From Odobenus rosmarus divergens (Eukaryota > Chordata > Mammalia > Carnivora > Odobenidae): a stretch of 64,000 nucleotides of DNA. The notes under the pieces were generated by a model that saw only the letters and a program-made list of their open reading frames with translations, ran no database searches and was not told where the DNA came from. The stretch lies in assembly GCF_000321225.1 (NCBI RefSeq), contig NW_004451672.1:162753-226752 (forward strand), in the 5' to 3' direction. Numbering within the stretch: the first letter of the stretch is position 1; each line of letters opens with the position of its first letter. Positions 22,640-33,568 of this stretch are shown here, piece by piece. Made by a program: the position numbers and the translations under genes.

Positions 22640-24639
22640 TCTCATGCAGACGCCTAGGATTATAGAGATTAAGTAACATAATACCATAGAGCAATTAGCA
22701 TTGAACCTCACACAGGTAAACAGAAGCCGACGCTAGTAAAAATGATAAGTAGTAGGAGTGGTAATGTAATTAATTATAATAATTAATAACAATGGAGTCA
22801 TGAATGACGGTAACGGCACGTGGCAACAGCCTCCCCGTACCCTTAAAAACATGTTTGCCAGGTGCCGGGGCGTTAGCCTGCGGACACTTCGGAGCCTCAT
22901 TCACTTCTTACACCCACGCTGCTCACCAGCTTCCAAATTTCCACTCCTCAAGCCCTGTGTTTCTCAATTCAGGATTCAGCGGGTTGCTGTGAGTCTGTGT
23001 CTTTTTTTTCAGAGTCCTAAAAAAGTTATTTCTGACAGTTTCTGCTTGTTTTCTGAAATTTCTGTGGAAAGATGTGTGTTTGGAGCTGCCAACGCCGTGT
23101 TGCTGGCATCTTCCTGAATTTATTCTGAACGCAGAGTTTATAAAGGGAAATCGTCTCCTGCACCCCAGGCCCTTCTACGCACTCCAGCTGCTTACCTTAT
23201 TTCCTAAGTGACACCTCCGCGGGCTCCTAGTGGGGGTGATAGGATTCCCAGCTGGTGCCACAGGAGCCTTTCAGACTGCTTTTGTGACATTTGTCACCCT
23301 GCGTCATAATCACTGATTTAGAGTTCCGTGAGCATCGTCCGCACGAGTGCCCCTTCGGCTCCGGTCCTGGGTCCCATTCATACCTCTGTATCTATGTCAG
23401 ACCCAGAGCATCTGCTCGCAAAATATACTTTAGGAAATCAATACATGAAAATATGCAATATGTTTTTAAATCTTATAAATATCCTGATCATAGTCATTTT
23501 TGCCTTTCTAAAAAATCCTAAATAAATCAGCTAGAAATATGTTACCAGTAACGATGTAATTCAGTGTGTTGTCCATAATTAAGATAAGCCTACGAAAACC
23601 ACTGTTTTCTCTTAAGAAACAAATACAGCTTTTGAAAGAGTAAGAAATAACTTTTTACACATGCAAACAAAACATACAAACAAAACACAAGAAATGCATT
23701 TTTGTATGATAACTATAACCACAATAGTATTGGATTATAAAGTACCTAACAACTATGCTTCCTGATTTATAGAAAATACCTATATGAAGAAAATTGTACA
23801 ACGTTAGTGACAAGGAATAAATGGAAAAATGTTATGCCTTCTTTGATAGTATGACACAAAATTTAAAAACAAAAATGCTTCTCCAAATTATACATTAATC
23901 CTGATAGAATATAAGGATACCCTTCAATTAAAATATAATTTTTAAAAATAATTTAAGTTTGAGAAATCATTTCTAAACTGAGCTATAACTTAACTTTAGA
24001 ATATGGTAATATTCAAAACCATTATTAAGAATTAAAAGTTTCACCACAAAGTAAATGTGTGCCTTCAGTACTACACCCGAAAAGCAATCCCTTTTAACAT
24101 TTTAAAATTATTTTTTAAGTTGTGATACCGTCCCTTCTGGAAATAATATCAATACTCCTTGATGTAGCAATTGTACATCATCTGCTATGCTATAAAAGGA
24201 ATTAATTAAATTCCCTTTCCCACAAATTTTCATCATTTTATTATTGTTTTACCATTTCTATTTGATGCTTTGTATGATACTTGGAACATCTATTACTGGT
24301 TTTATGAAATTCTGATTGTACCTATTGAGTCGCTACTGTCTATTACAAGAACATTATTATCGCTGGCCTTGCTTCTATACCCCCTACAACAAAAGTTGTC
24401 TGCTGTAACTTTATTTTTACATTGTCGCAAGAGACACCACGTTACTATTGTAACAGCAGGAACCCGCACGTGGTAAGCCTGGGTAAATGGGATCTATTGT
24501 TATGTCGGAGTAGGTTAGTGGGGAAGGCAGATGTTTATTCTGATGACACAGGAAGCGTCTGATTACATACGGTTAAGATTCTAGGACACACGTACAAGGG
24601 ATCACGCGGGGTGGGGGGGAGAGCGTTGTATCTGACTCT
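22640..24639. other. non-coding DNA
   Basis: No gene recognised. 22790-23300 is moderately GC-rich with overlapping short frames; 23450-24470 is AT-rich. A possible L2 scrap is listed separately. Confidence 0.5.
23350..23445 (+). mobile_element. possible L2 3' end scrap
   Basis: 'CCCATTCATACCTCTGTATCTATGTCAGACCCAGAGCATCTG' resembles the L2 tail 'tcattcatctctgtatccccagcacctagcacagtgcctg'. Weak; could be chance. Confidence 0.35.
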
Positions 24640-24908
24640 GGACAACCAACGGGTGGTGCAGTCGCTGTGGGACATGGTGTGGGGGTTCCTCACAACAGGA
24701 AAAGGACCCAGCAATCCCACTTCTGGGTGTTTGCAGTACGGTGGTGCCAGGGGCTGGGGGGCGGGGGAGGTGCTGGTTGCAGGTGCAAAGTTTCAGGTAG
24801 AGGGATAAGCTCTGGGGACACAGTGTAGAGAGTGGAGCCTACAGTGAGCAATCCATGCTGTGCACGGGAAATGTGCTAAGAGGGTAGGTGCTAAGTGTTC
24901 TCACCGTG

Positions 24909-24941
24909 CACACGCACGCACGCACACACACACACACACAC
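24909..24941. repeat. (CACG)n/(CA)n microsatellite
   Basis: Starts as CACG units and continues as an uninterrupted CA run, inside the L1 3' UTR. Confidence 0.9.
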
Positions 24942-25039
24942 GAACTATGGGTGGTGATGGAGGCATTACTTGATTTTGATGATCATTTCCCAGTGTATAC
25001 AGGTATCAAAACATCACATTACACACCTTAAATATATAC

Positions 25040-25243
25040 TTTTTAAAAAGATTTTATTTATTTATTTGAGAGGAAGAGAGCATAGAGAGAGAGAATACAA
25101 GTGGGGGGCTGAGGGGCAGAGAGAAATAGAGAAGCAGACTCCCAGCCGAGCAGGGAGCTGGATGCGGGACTTGATCCCAGAACCCTGAGATCATGACCTG
25201 AGCCGAAGGCAGACGCTTCACCAACTGAGCCACCAGGTCCCTC
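25040..25243 (-). mobile_element. Can-SINE, antisense, inside an L1 tail
   Basis: 'AAAGATTTTATTTATTTATTTGAGAG', a purine-rich middle, 'GATGCGGGACTTGATCCCAG', 'CTGAGATCATGACCTGAGCCG' and 'CTGAGCCACCAGGTCCC'. L1 3' sequence lies on both sides. No clear target duplication. Confidence 0.93.
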
Positions 25244-25287
25244 GATTTTTTTTTCTTTTTTTTGGTCAAATAGATCTCAACAAACCT

Positions 25288-25321
25288 GTTTTTTGTTTGT
25301 TTTGTTTTGTTTTGTTTTTTT
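25288..25321. repeat. (TTTTG)n low-complexity run
   Basis: Alternating TTTTG/TTTG units, probably grown from the tail region of the neighbouring L1. Confidence 0.85.
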
Positions 25322-27039
25322 AAAGAGAGAACTAAGTGTTTGTCAAGCAAAGTAGGGTGTGGAGCAGAGGAATCAACGTGTGCAAATGTCCTGAGGTAGA
25401 AGGGGGCATAAGGTGTTTGAGTAACCGATGGAATGAAGTGTGGCTGGACCCTCCAGACAGTGAAGGGGCAGTGGGAGGTAAAGGTGACAATGAGAGCCTG
25501 GAACAAACCACCCAAGTCAGGGGAAGAGTTCGATGCTTCTCTGAGGAGTGCTGGGGGGACATGGGAGTGAAGAGCCAGACCTGGCGGTAAACCAGCCCAC
25601 GGCGTGCTTGCAGGAGTGGGAATGCAGACACCGCTGAGCAGGCGACCGCAAGTGAAGGCAGAGGAGATTTATTTAGAAGGAAATTGTTTTCACATCGTCA
25701 AGACTCAAGATTGACTCCGAGAAGTGGTGGGCTGTGGTGACTTCATTGACGCGTGAGGTGGATGTCGTTCGATAAGCTGCTGGTTGGGGACTTCTGGCTA
25801 TATTTCCTCCATGAAATCCGTGCCACTTAGGAGAAAGTGCTCACAAATTGTTCAAAATCATGGTTCATCTTGGCGTGTGCCTTTTCTTTTTTCATAAACC
25901 CTGATTGTCTGTTCCTTTCTTTGTTTCTGTTTCTCTGTTTCCAGAGCTCTGTGTGGCCCCTAAACAATATTCCTTTTACCCTCATTCCCGTTATCTTTGC
26001 ATTTCTTACTTATCGTCACTATTGCTTGGGTTTTATTCCACTGTTATTTTTGAACTCATTCTTTTTAGAGAATGTTGACACCTTTTTCTTATTTAGATCA
26101 ATTGCTTTTCAGGCCCACACACTGTCTCTCATACCAAAGTCACCTTTCATTGGATTCTTGTTGTTTCTACAATTTTTTATATGTCATTTTTTTATTGCTT
26201 TTATTTTTTCACCTTGCAGGATTAAATGAAATTTTTTTTTTTTTTCAGAAAGGAAGTGTACGAGTTCATATTCTGAGACCTGACGTGACTGAGTATGGGT
26301 GTATCTTTTGAACTTGATAGGATTTGCTTGAGAGAAACTTCTAGAAACTATTTGCTCTCACATATTTGAGGGTCAAAGTCCTCTGTAGTCCAGAATGTAC
26401 TCATACCAATGAAAATCTGATTCCTTTTCATTGATAAGGATATTTTTAAAAATTTTATCTTTCTACCCTTAGAAGCTTTAAGGGTACTTTAAACTTAGCA
26501 TTCTTTAAAGTCATAATGACTGAGTCCAGGGAGATCAATTTGCTATTACCAACCACAAAAAGTTATGGAGTAAATCTACACAGAACTTCAATGATGAAAA
26601 CAGCGATCATTATCCTCATGGCTTTGGAGTTGGGTTGAGGGAAAGCTCCTGTAGGGTCTCCTTAGCCACATGGCTATGCCTCACGAGCCTTCCATCCGGT
26701 GACCCTCACTGGGCACCTGCCTTGACGCACCTGGGGGGGCACATGACAGCAGGTGCAATTGTGCACCTTCGAGCTGGACTACGTGCCACACATACACTTT
26801 CAGAGTAAGTCATGTGGCTGTGCCAAAAGTTAAGGAGCAAGAGAATACATTCAACCCCTTCAGTGGGAGGAATTTCACAGTCAGACGGAAAATGCTGTGG
26901 ACCCTGGTAAACGTGAAGATTTGCAGCCATCAATGACAATTACCCCACCTCCACCTGTGGATGCTGCACAATGCTCAGTGTTTTCAATACCCCTATCCAT
27001 GGATGTATTCTTCAGCTCTGAGGAATTGTATTTGTTTTT
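25322..27039. other. non-coding DNA
   Basis: No gene recognised. 25330-25640 reads like an old interspersed repeat ('GTGTGCAAATGTCCTGAGGTAGAAGGGG', 'GTGTGGCTGGACC'), but I cannot name the family. A hydrophobic 130-codon frame at 25837-26229 is T-rich low-complexity reading, not a convincing membrane protein. Confidence 0.45.
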
Positions 27040-27256
27040 GCTTTTATTTTTTTAATTTTTTTATTATTATGTTATGTTAATCACCATACATTGCATCATT
27101 AGTTTTTGATGTAGTGTTCCATGATTCATTGTTTGCGTATAACACCCAGTGCTCCACGCAGAACGTGCCCTCTTTAATACCCATCACCAGGCTAACCCAT
27201 CCCCCCACCCCCCTCCCCTCTAGAACCCTCAGTTTGTTTTTCAGAGTCCATCGTCT
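27040..27256 (-). mobile_element. young L1 3' end, antisense
   Basis: 'TTATGTTATGTTAATCACCATACATTGCATCATTAG', 'TGTAGTGTTCCATGATTCATTG', 'AACACCCAGTGCTCCACGCAGAACGTGCC' and 'TTTCAGAGTCCATCGTCT' are the antisense 3' terminal text of young carnivoran L1s. 5' truncated. Nearly the same text occurs at 63891-64000. Possible flanking duplication TTGTATTTG / TTGTATTTT. Confidence 0.9.
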
Positions 27257-27265
27257 TGTATTTTT

Positions 27266-27745
27266 TATGTATCTAGTGCGGGTATGATTTTTATTCTTTG
27301 TTCTCTTAATGAAGTGTATCATCGTTATTGATGTGCAGATGTTGAATCATCATTGCCTTCCAGGGACGAATCCCACTTGATTTTGGTGTATGGTCCTTTT
27401 ACTGTGCTGTGGGATTTGGTTTGCTAGTATTTTGCTGAGGATTTCTGCATCTATGGTCAGCAGGACTATCGGCTGGTGGTTTTCTTTTCTTGTAGTGTCT
27501 TGCCTGGCATTGGTATCCAGGTCGTGTTGGCCTTGTAGGATGAGTTTGGGATTGTTCCTCTTTTAGTTTTTGAAAGAGGTTGAGACGAAATAGTATTCAT
27601 TCTTCTTTAAATGTTTGTTAGAATTCACCAGTGAAACCATCTGGTCCCGGGCTTTTCTTTATGGGGAGATTTTGGATTACTGACTCAATCCCCTCCCTCA
27701 TTATTGGTCTGTTCAGATTTTCTATTTCTTCATGATCCCCCACTT
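27266..27745 (-). mobile_element. old L1 ORF2 reverse-transcriptase part, antisense
   Basis: 'GAATCCCACTTGATTTTGGTGTATGGTCC', 'GCTAGTATTTTGCTGAGGATTTCTGCATC', 'AATTCACCAGTGAAACCATCTGGTCCCGGGC' and 'GTTCAGATTTTCTATTTCTTCATG' are the standard antisense ORF2 signatures of the reverse-transcriptase segment. Frames are broken. Confidence 0.9.
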
Positions 27746-27982
27746 CCATCCATGAATTGAAATATTTTAATGTCCCTCTCGACTTTCAGATCCATTGTTT
27801 TATCATGAAACATGCCTCAGTTTGAAAAATTCTATAAACCATGAATCTCCTGGAATCACACGGTGTCTTGGCTCTGTCCTGGATACAAGTCAGGCGTGTA
27901 CTGATTTTCCAGAGAACAAGTGTCTCTTTTTTGTCACTGTAGTGATGTTGTCAGTAGCACAGAAAAATAAGGGAAGAAAATG

Positions 27983-28062
27983 AAATGAATGAGAGGGAGA
28001 GTGAAAGAGAGAGGGGGGAGGGAGGGTGGGAGGGATTCTGGAAGGAAGGTGGAGGGAAGGGG
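27983..28062. repeat. GA-rich low-complexity patch
   Basis: Purine-only run of GGGA/GAGA type units with few interruptions. Confidence 0.8.
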
Positions 28063-28909
28063 AGCCACCACTGATGTTTATTCCAAGATGCCGGCAATAC
28101 TAGGAAGTCCCAGGGAGTGCTGAGGTGAGGGAATGTGAAAAGTAGACCCCTACAGATAAAATATGACTAATAAAATTAGCTTAGACCCAAATGGTTCTTG
28201 AGAGAAACCAAAACAGATGCATAATTAGAGATGAAAAAATACTGCAAAGAGAGAAAATCAACTTGAAACAACATCATCTCTAATGGGTTGTGTTGATGTT
28301 TAAAAATTGGATGTAAGCAATTTTAAAACACACACACATGTTTTGTGACTTAGAGTAGCTACGTGCCCTAAGGAATTGGGCGCACAGACGGAAAAAACTA
28401 TGTTGTGAAATAACAAACACTAAAAGCCAATTATTTTGCATTTAAAATAAACACATCTTTTAAACAGATTGCCTGCCGGCCGACTGGTTTGGCGCATCTG
28501 AGGAGTCACGTGCGGTGTGCAGTTAGTTACTGAGAGCACGTGAAAATTGATGGGGTAGGTTTTAGGGTCAGGCCACCTGCCTATTCCCTTCCCAGTTTTT
28601 TATTTTGTTAAGTAATGGAAAAAGTTAGCCTTACACATTACAGAGTACAGTAATTCATATAACTAGTAATCTCAGTTTCCCCGCTACAATCATTTCTGTT
28701 CAGTGTCGTTTGGTGCACTTAGAGGAAAATTCCTGAGATACAGGTATGAATGTGCAATGGGGGCATCAAGAATTTGAGAATAGAACTGACTTCCATATAC
28801 TGCTATTCAAGAACCTCCTAACATGACATACTTTACTCACCCAAATGATTTCCTCTTTGGCGCCATGATTATTGCAAGTTCACTGTGCATATGCACGCTG
28901 CGTCTCCAG

Positions 28910-29029
28910 GATGACTGATACCCAGTTTTCAGGGCCGTACCGGCGAAGCCTCTGGAACATCCCAGCCCCTGATGATGTTCCCGCCGGCACTACAAAGATA
29001 AAGAGGCTGAGAAAGGCGACCCACCTTCC
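28910..29029 (+). other. exon-like open stretch, unproven
   Basis: Between CTCCAG (ending 28909) and a GTAAGT donor-like site (29030) one frame is open from 28869 to a stop at 29031-29033. It reads MTDTQFSGPYRRSLWNIPAP from the ATG at 28911, then continues basic (KIKRLRK). The sequence is CpG-bearing and not a repeat I know. It resembles a real exon or a tiny ORF of about 40 codons, but I do not recognise a family. A second acceptor-like TTTTCAG ends at 28932. Confidence 0.2.
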
Positions 29030-29235
29030 GTAAGTGGAGGGTCTCTTTAGGCAGTCGGAAGACATGCCTATGAAAGTAAGGTGAATAGTAATGAATGTAG
29101 GATGAAAATATATAAGAGCTTCAGGATTTAGGATATAGCCACTGTGTGAACATCTTCTAAATACATTTTAAAACTTTAACCCAAATAATGCGGCTAGTTT
29201 TGTCACTATATTTTACAGAGTAAAAGTACATCCTG

Positions 29236-29440
29236 GCGGTGCCTGGGTGGCTTAGTAGGTTAAGCATCCAACTCTTGATTTCAGCTCAGGTCATGATCTC
29301 AGGGTCCTGGGATCAAACCCCATGTCAGGCTCCATGCTCAACGCAGTCTGCTTAAGATTCTCTCCCCCTCTCCCTCTGCACCTTCCCCTGCTTGTTCTTT
29401 CTCTCTCTCTCAAATAAATAAATACGTCTTTTAAAAAATG
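29236..29440 (+). mobile_element. Can-SINE
   Basis: 'GCGGTGCCTGGGTGGCTTAG', 'CAGCTCAGGTCATGATCTCAGGGTCCTGGGATC', a pyrimidine-rich middle, and AAATAAATAAATACGTCTTTTAAAAAA. Rough target duplication: GTACATCCTGG before and GTATACTGG after. Confidence 0.93.
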
Positions 29441-32318
29441 TATACTGGAAGATTTTTAATCTATTTTAACCAAAAAGGCATATTACTTGTTAAAACCCAG
29501 ACATATGTCCTTACAAATGATCTCACACTCTGGAGTGGTACTCACAATACTGTTATAACCCGGGTGGACTCAGCAGCTAAGCTAAGAAGAATCAACACAG
29601 GAAAATGTCATTCACCATCTCTTATTTCCATGAAGCAGCACAGAGATCGAAGATACAATTGACACATGAGTAAAGCTCTCACATTTTTTTAAACTTCTTT
29701 TTAATTTTTAACTCAAACCATTCCCTTTCCCTCATAAATCCTAAGGGGGTGGGGGAGTGAATGATGAGGTCACCAGACACCGTGATTAGCTTGGAATCCA
29801 AGTCCACAGTGCTGGCTCTGAATTGCATCTTCTTTCCCTGTGCAGAGTTTCACAAACTGCATACACTGCTGCTTAATTAAATTTAGACAATTTTAGTAGC
29901 TAATTTCTTTAGCTTACAGTACAGAGAAAATAACCATATATTTACTTTATTGGTGACAACATGAAAATTGTGAGTGGAACCTCTTTACAAATTCAAATGT
30001 GCACTGTGGAAAGTTAAATTGATTTAGCATCTGGGACAGCAAGACTCTGGAGATGAGGGGAAGGTAGCAGTGCATTCTCCTGCTGGGAAGAAGAGAAGAT
30101 CCATGAGCATATACTTGGAGGAAGGAAGGGAAGGGAAGGGAAGGGAAGGGAAGGGAAGGGAAGGGAAGGGAAGGGAAGGGAAAGGGAGGGAGGAAAGAAA
30201 GTATAACTTTTAGGCAAATATCCAAAAAAATTACACCTAACCACTCCACCAAATCGACAATTATTGCATTTTTCTCATTAATCTCCAGGCTTTGTCCACG
30301 TGCCTCAATTTTATCACCCAGCTGCAAGGATGCTGCAAAACGCCTTGTGATTTCTGCAGACTGGTTTTCACTAGAGAGGTTGTGGGTATAAACATGTCCT
30401 TCCCATGTTGCTTCAGTCCCTTGACCCCGATTTATGACAGTGAGGATTTATTCCTGTTTCCTCACCTGGCTTAGTGAGATGAGCACATTTTCAACTGCAT
30501 TTCTTGCAGAAATATCTGTGGATTTGTGTATAGGGGTTTGCATCGTGGTGCTTTGGAGTTCGAGACCTACTTCATCCAAGGGGTTGGCCGGAAGTTTGCA
30601 CAGTCAGAAGGAAAGAAGGTGGTGGAAGCTGCTGGCCACCTGCCGGTTCCCCCTACTCTGTCTGTGTGCAGGAGGCCAGTCTTAGTTATGAAGCTTTGCT
30701 GGGGGCTCCCAATGGCCATGGCGCTAAGCTCCCCCCACCCCAGACTGTGAACTAGAATGCTGGTCCCCACATCTACCTCACTCAGGAGGGCACCCCAGCC
30801 TGGACTTGTGCTTAGAAGGGCAACCTGAATGTGAGAGGTGGATGTGGGGATGAGATGCTCCACTGGAACCTGGACCGTCTGCACAGGGTGGAGCCTGCCT
30901 TCATCCAGAAACCCTCACCTGCCCTGGCGCACACCAACGAGAAACGTACTCCCTTTCTTCTCACAGTGTCATTGTGCCTCGGCTCACAGAAGCTCACTTC
31001 CATTTAAGCAATGCAGAGGGTTAACGGACTCCATCATTCGGTTGAGTGTTTTATAGGAATTATTTGTAGGTCTTTCTTATGATCTGCCTATGAATATGTC
31101 TGCACTTTGGGTGGATGTATCTATTGTCAAATCTGGTTGTATTTTCCTCTCATCTGTGTGTTATCTCTGACACCTCCCAGGCACAGTCTAGAGAGAACAC
31201 AAGGAAGAAAGCCTGCTGTCGGTGGCTGAGCCCCACGCATGCCCCAGGTGCCATGTTACTGTCCCTCTGCATTAATGTGCACCCAACAGCAACCGACTCC
31301 TCCCCACCCCCATGCCTCAGGTTTGCAATATTCTTTTATCTTATTTATTAAATGAATCGACAAATATACATACACACAATGTTTCTAATTGTATAAATAA
31401 AATCATATCGAATATGTATTTTTCATTTTTCTTTTCTGGTTGGGCTTCTCCTCTGCCTTTTGCTCACACGTTCCCCCAAGATAACTCACACTAATAATCA
31501 AGCATTTATATTTCTCAATATTGTCCGTATGTTCATATAATTATGTAAAATCTTGTAACGATATGAATACCCCTCCGTATACGGTTTTTGTTCTCTGCTT
31601 TGTGAAGAAAGGTTCCTGTTTAACCCACTTTTCTGCCTCTGCTTTTTCTTCTTCATGCTGTCCTGCAGGAGGAATTCCAGGAAATTTTCATAGTTTTAAT
31701 CCATTCCTTTCAGTGGCTGCAAACTATTACATCCTGTGAGAGCTACCAAATGTATCCAACCCCACTGCTACGGATGGGTATTTCCCATTAGTGGGTAAGG
31801 AGTGTGGGTGTTGGGGAATTAAGCATAGGAAATTTAAGAACAAAGTACACCTGACTAAAAGCTGGACCATTTCTACTATGATGAAGTCTGCAACTCTCAA
31901 CAGCACCAGGGACAAGGAACGCCCTCTGCTGAGGGTGAGTACTGCCTCCACTGACAGGCCATGGTTGGTCCTCGTGCGTCACCGGATTTGGAGCTGAATA
32001 ATGCATCCTAGTCACTCATCCTCACGTGCGAGTTGTATTGGCATGCTTGCAGGAGAGGGGGACTGCCCGGGCAAAGGCATAGGCATTTTCTACAGATTCT
32101 GCTAGAATTTCCACATGTACTAATTCAAATTTCTACCTTCATTGCCTGGAAGTGTGCATTTCAGTTACCTCAACCAACAGCAGGAACTGTTGAGCCTTGT
32201 AACTTGGGCCCAATGGGCAAAAAAGTAGTATTAAAATTTTAAGAGCATTTAACTCCCTGCTAATAAACTTGAATATGCTCTCATACATTTGATGGCCATT
32301 TGAACTTGCTTCATGATT
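29441..32318. other. non-coding DNA
   Basis: No gene recognised. Contains the GGGAA satellite at 30121-30198. GC-richer text at 30520-31000 carries many short overlapping frames on both strands, none with family features. AT-rich from 31320 to 31600. Confidence 0.5.
30121..30198. repeat. (GGGAA)n satellite
   Basis: Twelve or so near-perfect GGGAA pentamers, then degenerating GGGA/GGAAA units. Pentamers shift frame but repeat every 15 bases, which gives the antisense open frames here their periodic Pro/Ser/Leu/Phe reading; these are not genes. Confidence 0.95.
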
Positions 32319-32340
32319 TTTTTGTAGTTTTTAACAAATT

Positions 32341-32395
32341 CATTGAGGTGTACCTCAATGGTGAGGTGTACCAATCATTGAGGTGTACCTCAACA
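32341..32395. repeat. fold-back duplication in L1 3' UTR
   Basis: CATTGAGGT-GT-ACCTCAATG (32341-32360) is a perfect 9-bp inverted repeat with a 2-base loop. CATTGAGGTGTACCTCAA recurs at 32376-32393, with a third TGAGGTGTACC at 32362-32372 between. The usual L1 text here has only one TTCATTGAGGTGTA. Confidence 0.9.
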
Positions 32396-33278
32396 AACAA
32401 AATGGCACATATTTAATGTTTGATGCATTTGTACATATGGACACATCCATGAAACCATCAGCACAATCAAGGTAATAAACATACACATAACCTCCAAAAG
32501 TGTCTCCTGTCCTTTTGGGGTGTATGTGTGGTAAGACCACAACACAAATTCTACCATTTTAAGCTTTAGGTATGCAAGACAGTACTGATAACTACAGGCT
32601 TGACGTCAATTCATAAGGATTGCTCCCAAATCTATCACATTTCTGCTCACTTTGTTGATGATCCACTTTGCTAATCCAAGAGGTTACAATTTTTCTACAA
32701 ATATGTCTCCCTTTTCTGATATTTCTTCTGTGTGGCCAGTCTTGGTGTAAAAAGTTCTGCACCCTGAAATTGTTGGTCTTGTCCCATATGTGTTCTCATA
32801 AGAATATTCTTGAACTACTGTTCATACCTTTAATCCAACAGGAATGTCTATTAATGTATGTCATAAAATAAGGGATTGGTTTGCTTTTTTTCCTGATGGA
32901 TAATCAGTAGCAACAGCACCTTATAATAAATTATCAATCTCCTATAAATAAATGTTTTGAGGCATAACCTACCTACAATAAAATGCTCCTGCTTTGACAG
33001 AATGATGAGTTTTGACAAATGTATATACTCAGGATACCATGGCCACAATCAAGATACAGACCATTTGCCTCACACCAAAACATTCCATTGTTTGTGACTT
33101 TGTGAGGCCAATCATCTCTACCCAAGGCCTCTGGCAATATACTGATGAGATTTCTGCCACTGTAGATTAGAACTGTTTGTTCTAGAACTCCATGTAATTA
33201 TGTTATTGGATGTATCAGTAATTCATTCTTTTTAATTGCTAAATGGTTTTCCATGACCTGGCTATATGTCATTTATTT

Positions 33279-33568
33279 ATTTTTTATTAAAATATAACGT
33301 ATTATTTGTTTCAGGGGTGCAGGTCTGTGATTCAACAGTCTTACACAATTCACAGTGCTCACCACAACACATACCCTCCCCAGTGTCCATCACCCAGCCA
33401 CCCCATCCCTCCCACCCCACCCCCGCTCCAGCAACCCTCAGTTGGTTTCCTGAGATTAAGAGTCTCTTGTGGTTTGTCTCCCTTTCTGGTTTTTTCTTGT
33501 TTCATTTTTCCCTCCCTTCCCCTATGATCCTCTGTCTTGTTTCTCAAATTCCTCATATCAGTGAGATC
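33279..33568 (-). mobile_element. young L1 3' UTR insertion, antisense, 5' truncated
   Basis: 'TATTTGTTTCAGGGGTGCAGGTCTGTGATTC', 'CACAATTCACAGTGCTCACCACAACACATACC', 'AGATTAAGAGTCTCTTGTGGTTTGTCTCC' and 'GATCCTCTGTCTTGTTTCTCAAATTCCTCATATCAG' are young carnivoran L1 3' UTR. Perfect 15-bp target duplication ATATGTCATTTATTT at 33264-33278 and 33569-33583. It sits inside the older L1, which resumes on both sides. Confidence 0.95.

Larger units (their letters stand above)
24640..25290 (+). mobile_element. old L1 3' end, sense, split by a SINE
   Basis: 'GGTGGTGCAGTCGCTGTGGGACATGG' and 'AGCAATCCCACTTCTGGGTGT' are ORF2 3' text. The sequence then jumps to 3' UTR 'GGTGCCAGGGGCTGGGGGGCGGG', 'TTGATGATCATTTCCCAGTGTATACAGG' and 'CACATTACACACCTTAAATATATAC'. 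The terminal part 'GGTCAAATAGATCTCAACAAACCTG' resumes at about 25264, after the inserted SINE. Confidence 0.8.
27746..29235. other. non-coding DNA with a GA-rich patch
   Basis: No proven gene. A GA-rich patch lies at 27983-28062. A short exon-like open stretch is listed at 28910-29029. Confidence 0.5.

Noticed and set aside
25054..25515. 153-codon frame, minus strand
   Set aside because: It runs through a SINE, the TTTTG run and flanking DNA; parts are SINE head text (GLN/LVAQLVKRLPSAQ-like), seen at several other SINEs in the window.
30014..30327. Frames with repeated Pro-Ser-Leu-Pro-Phe text
   Set aside because: They are readings of the (GGGAA)n satellite.
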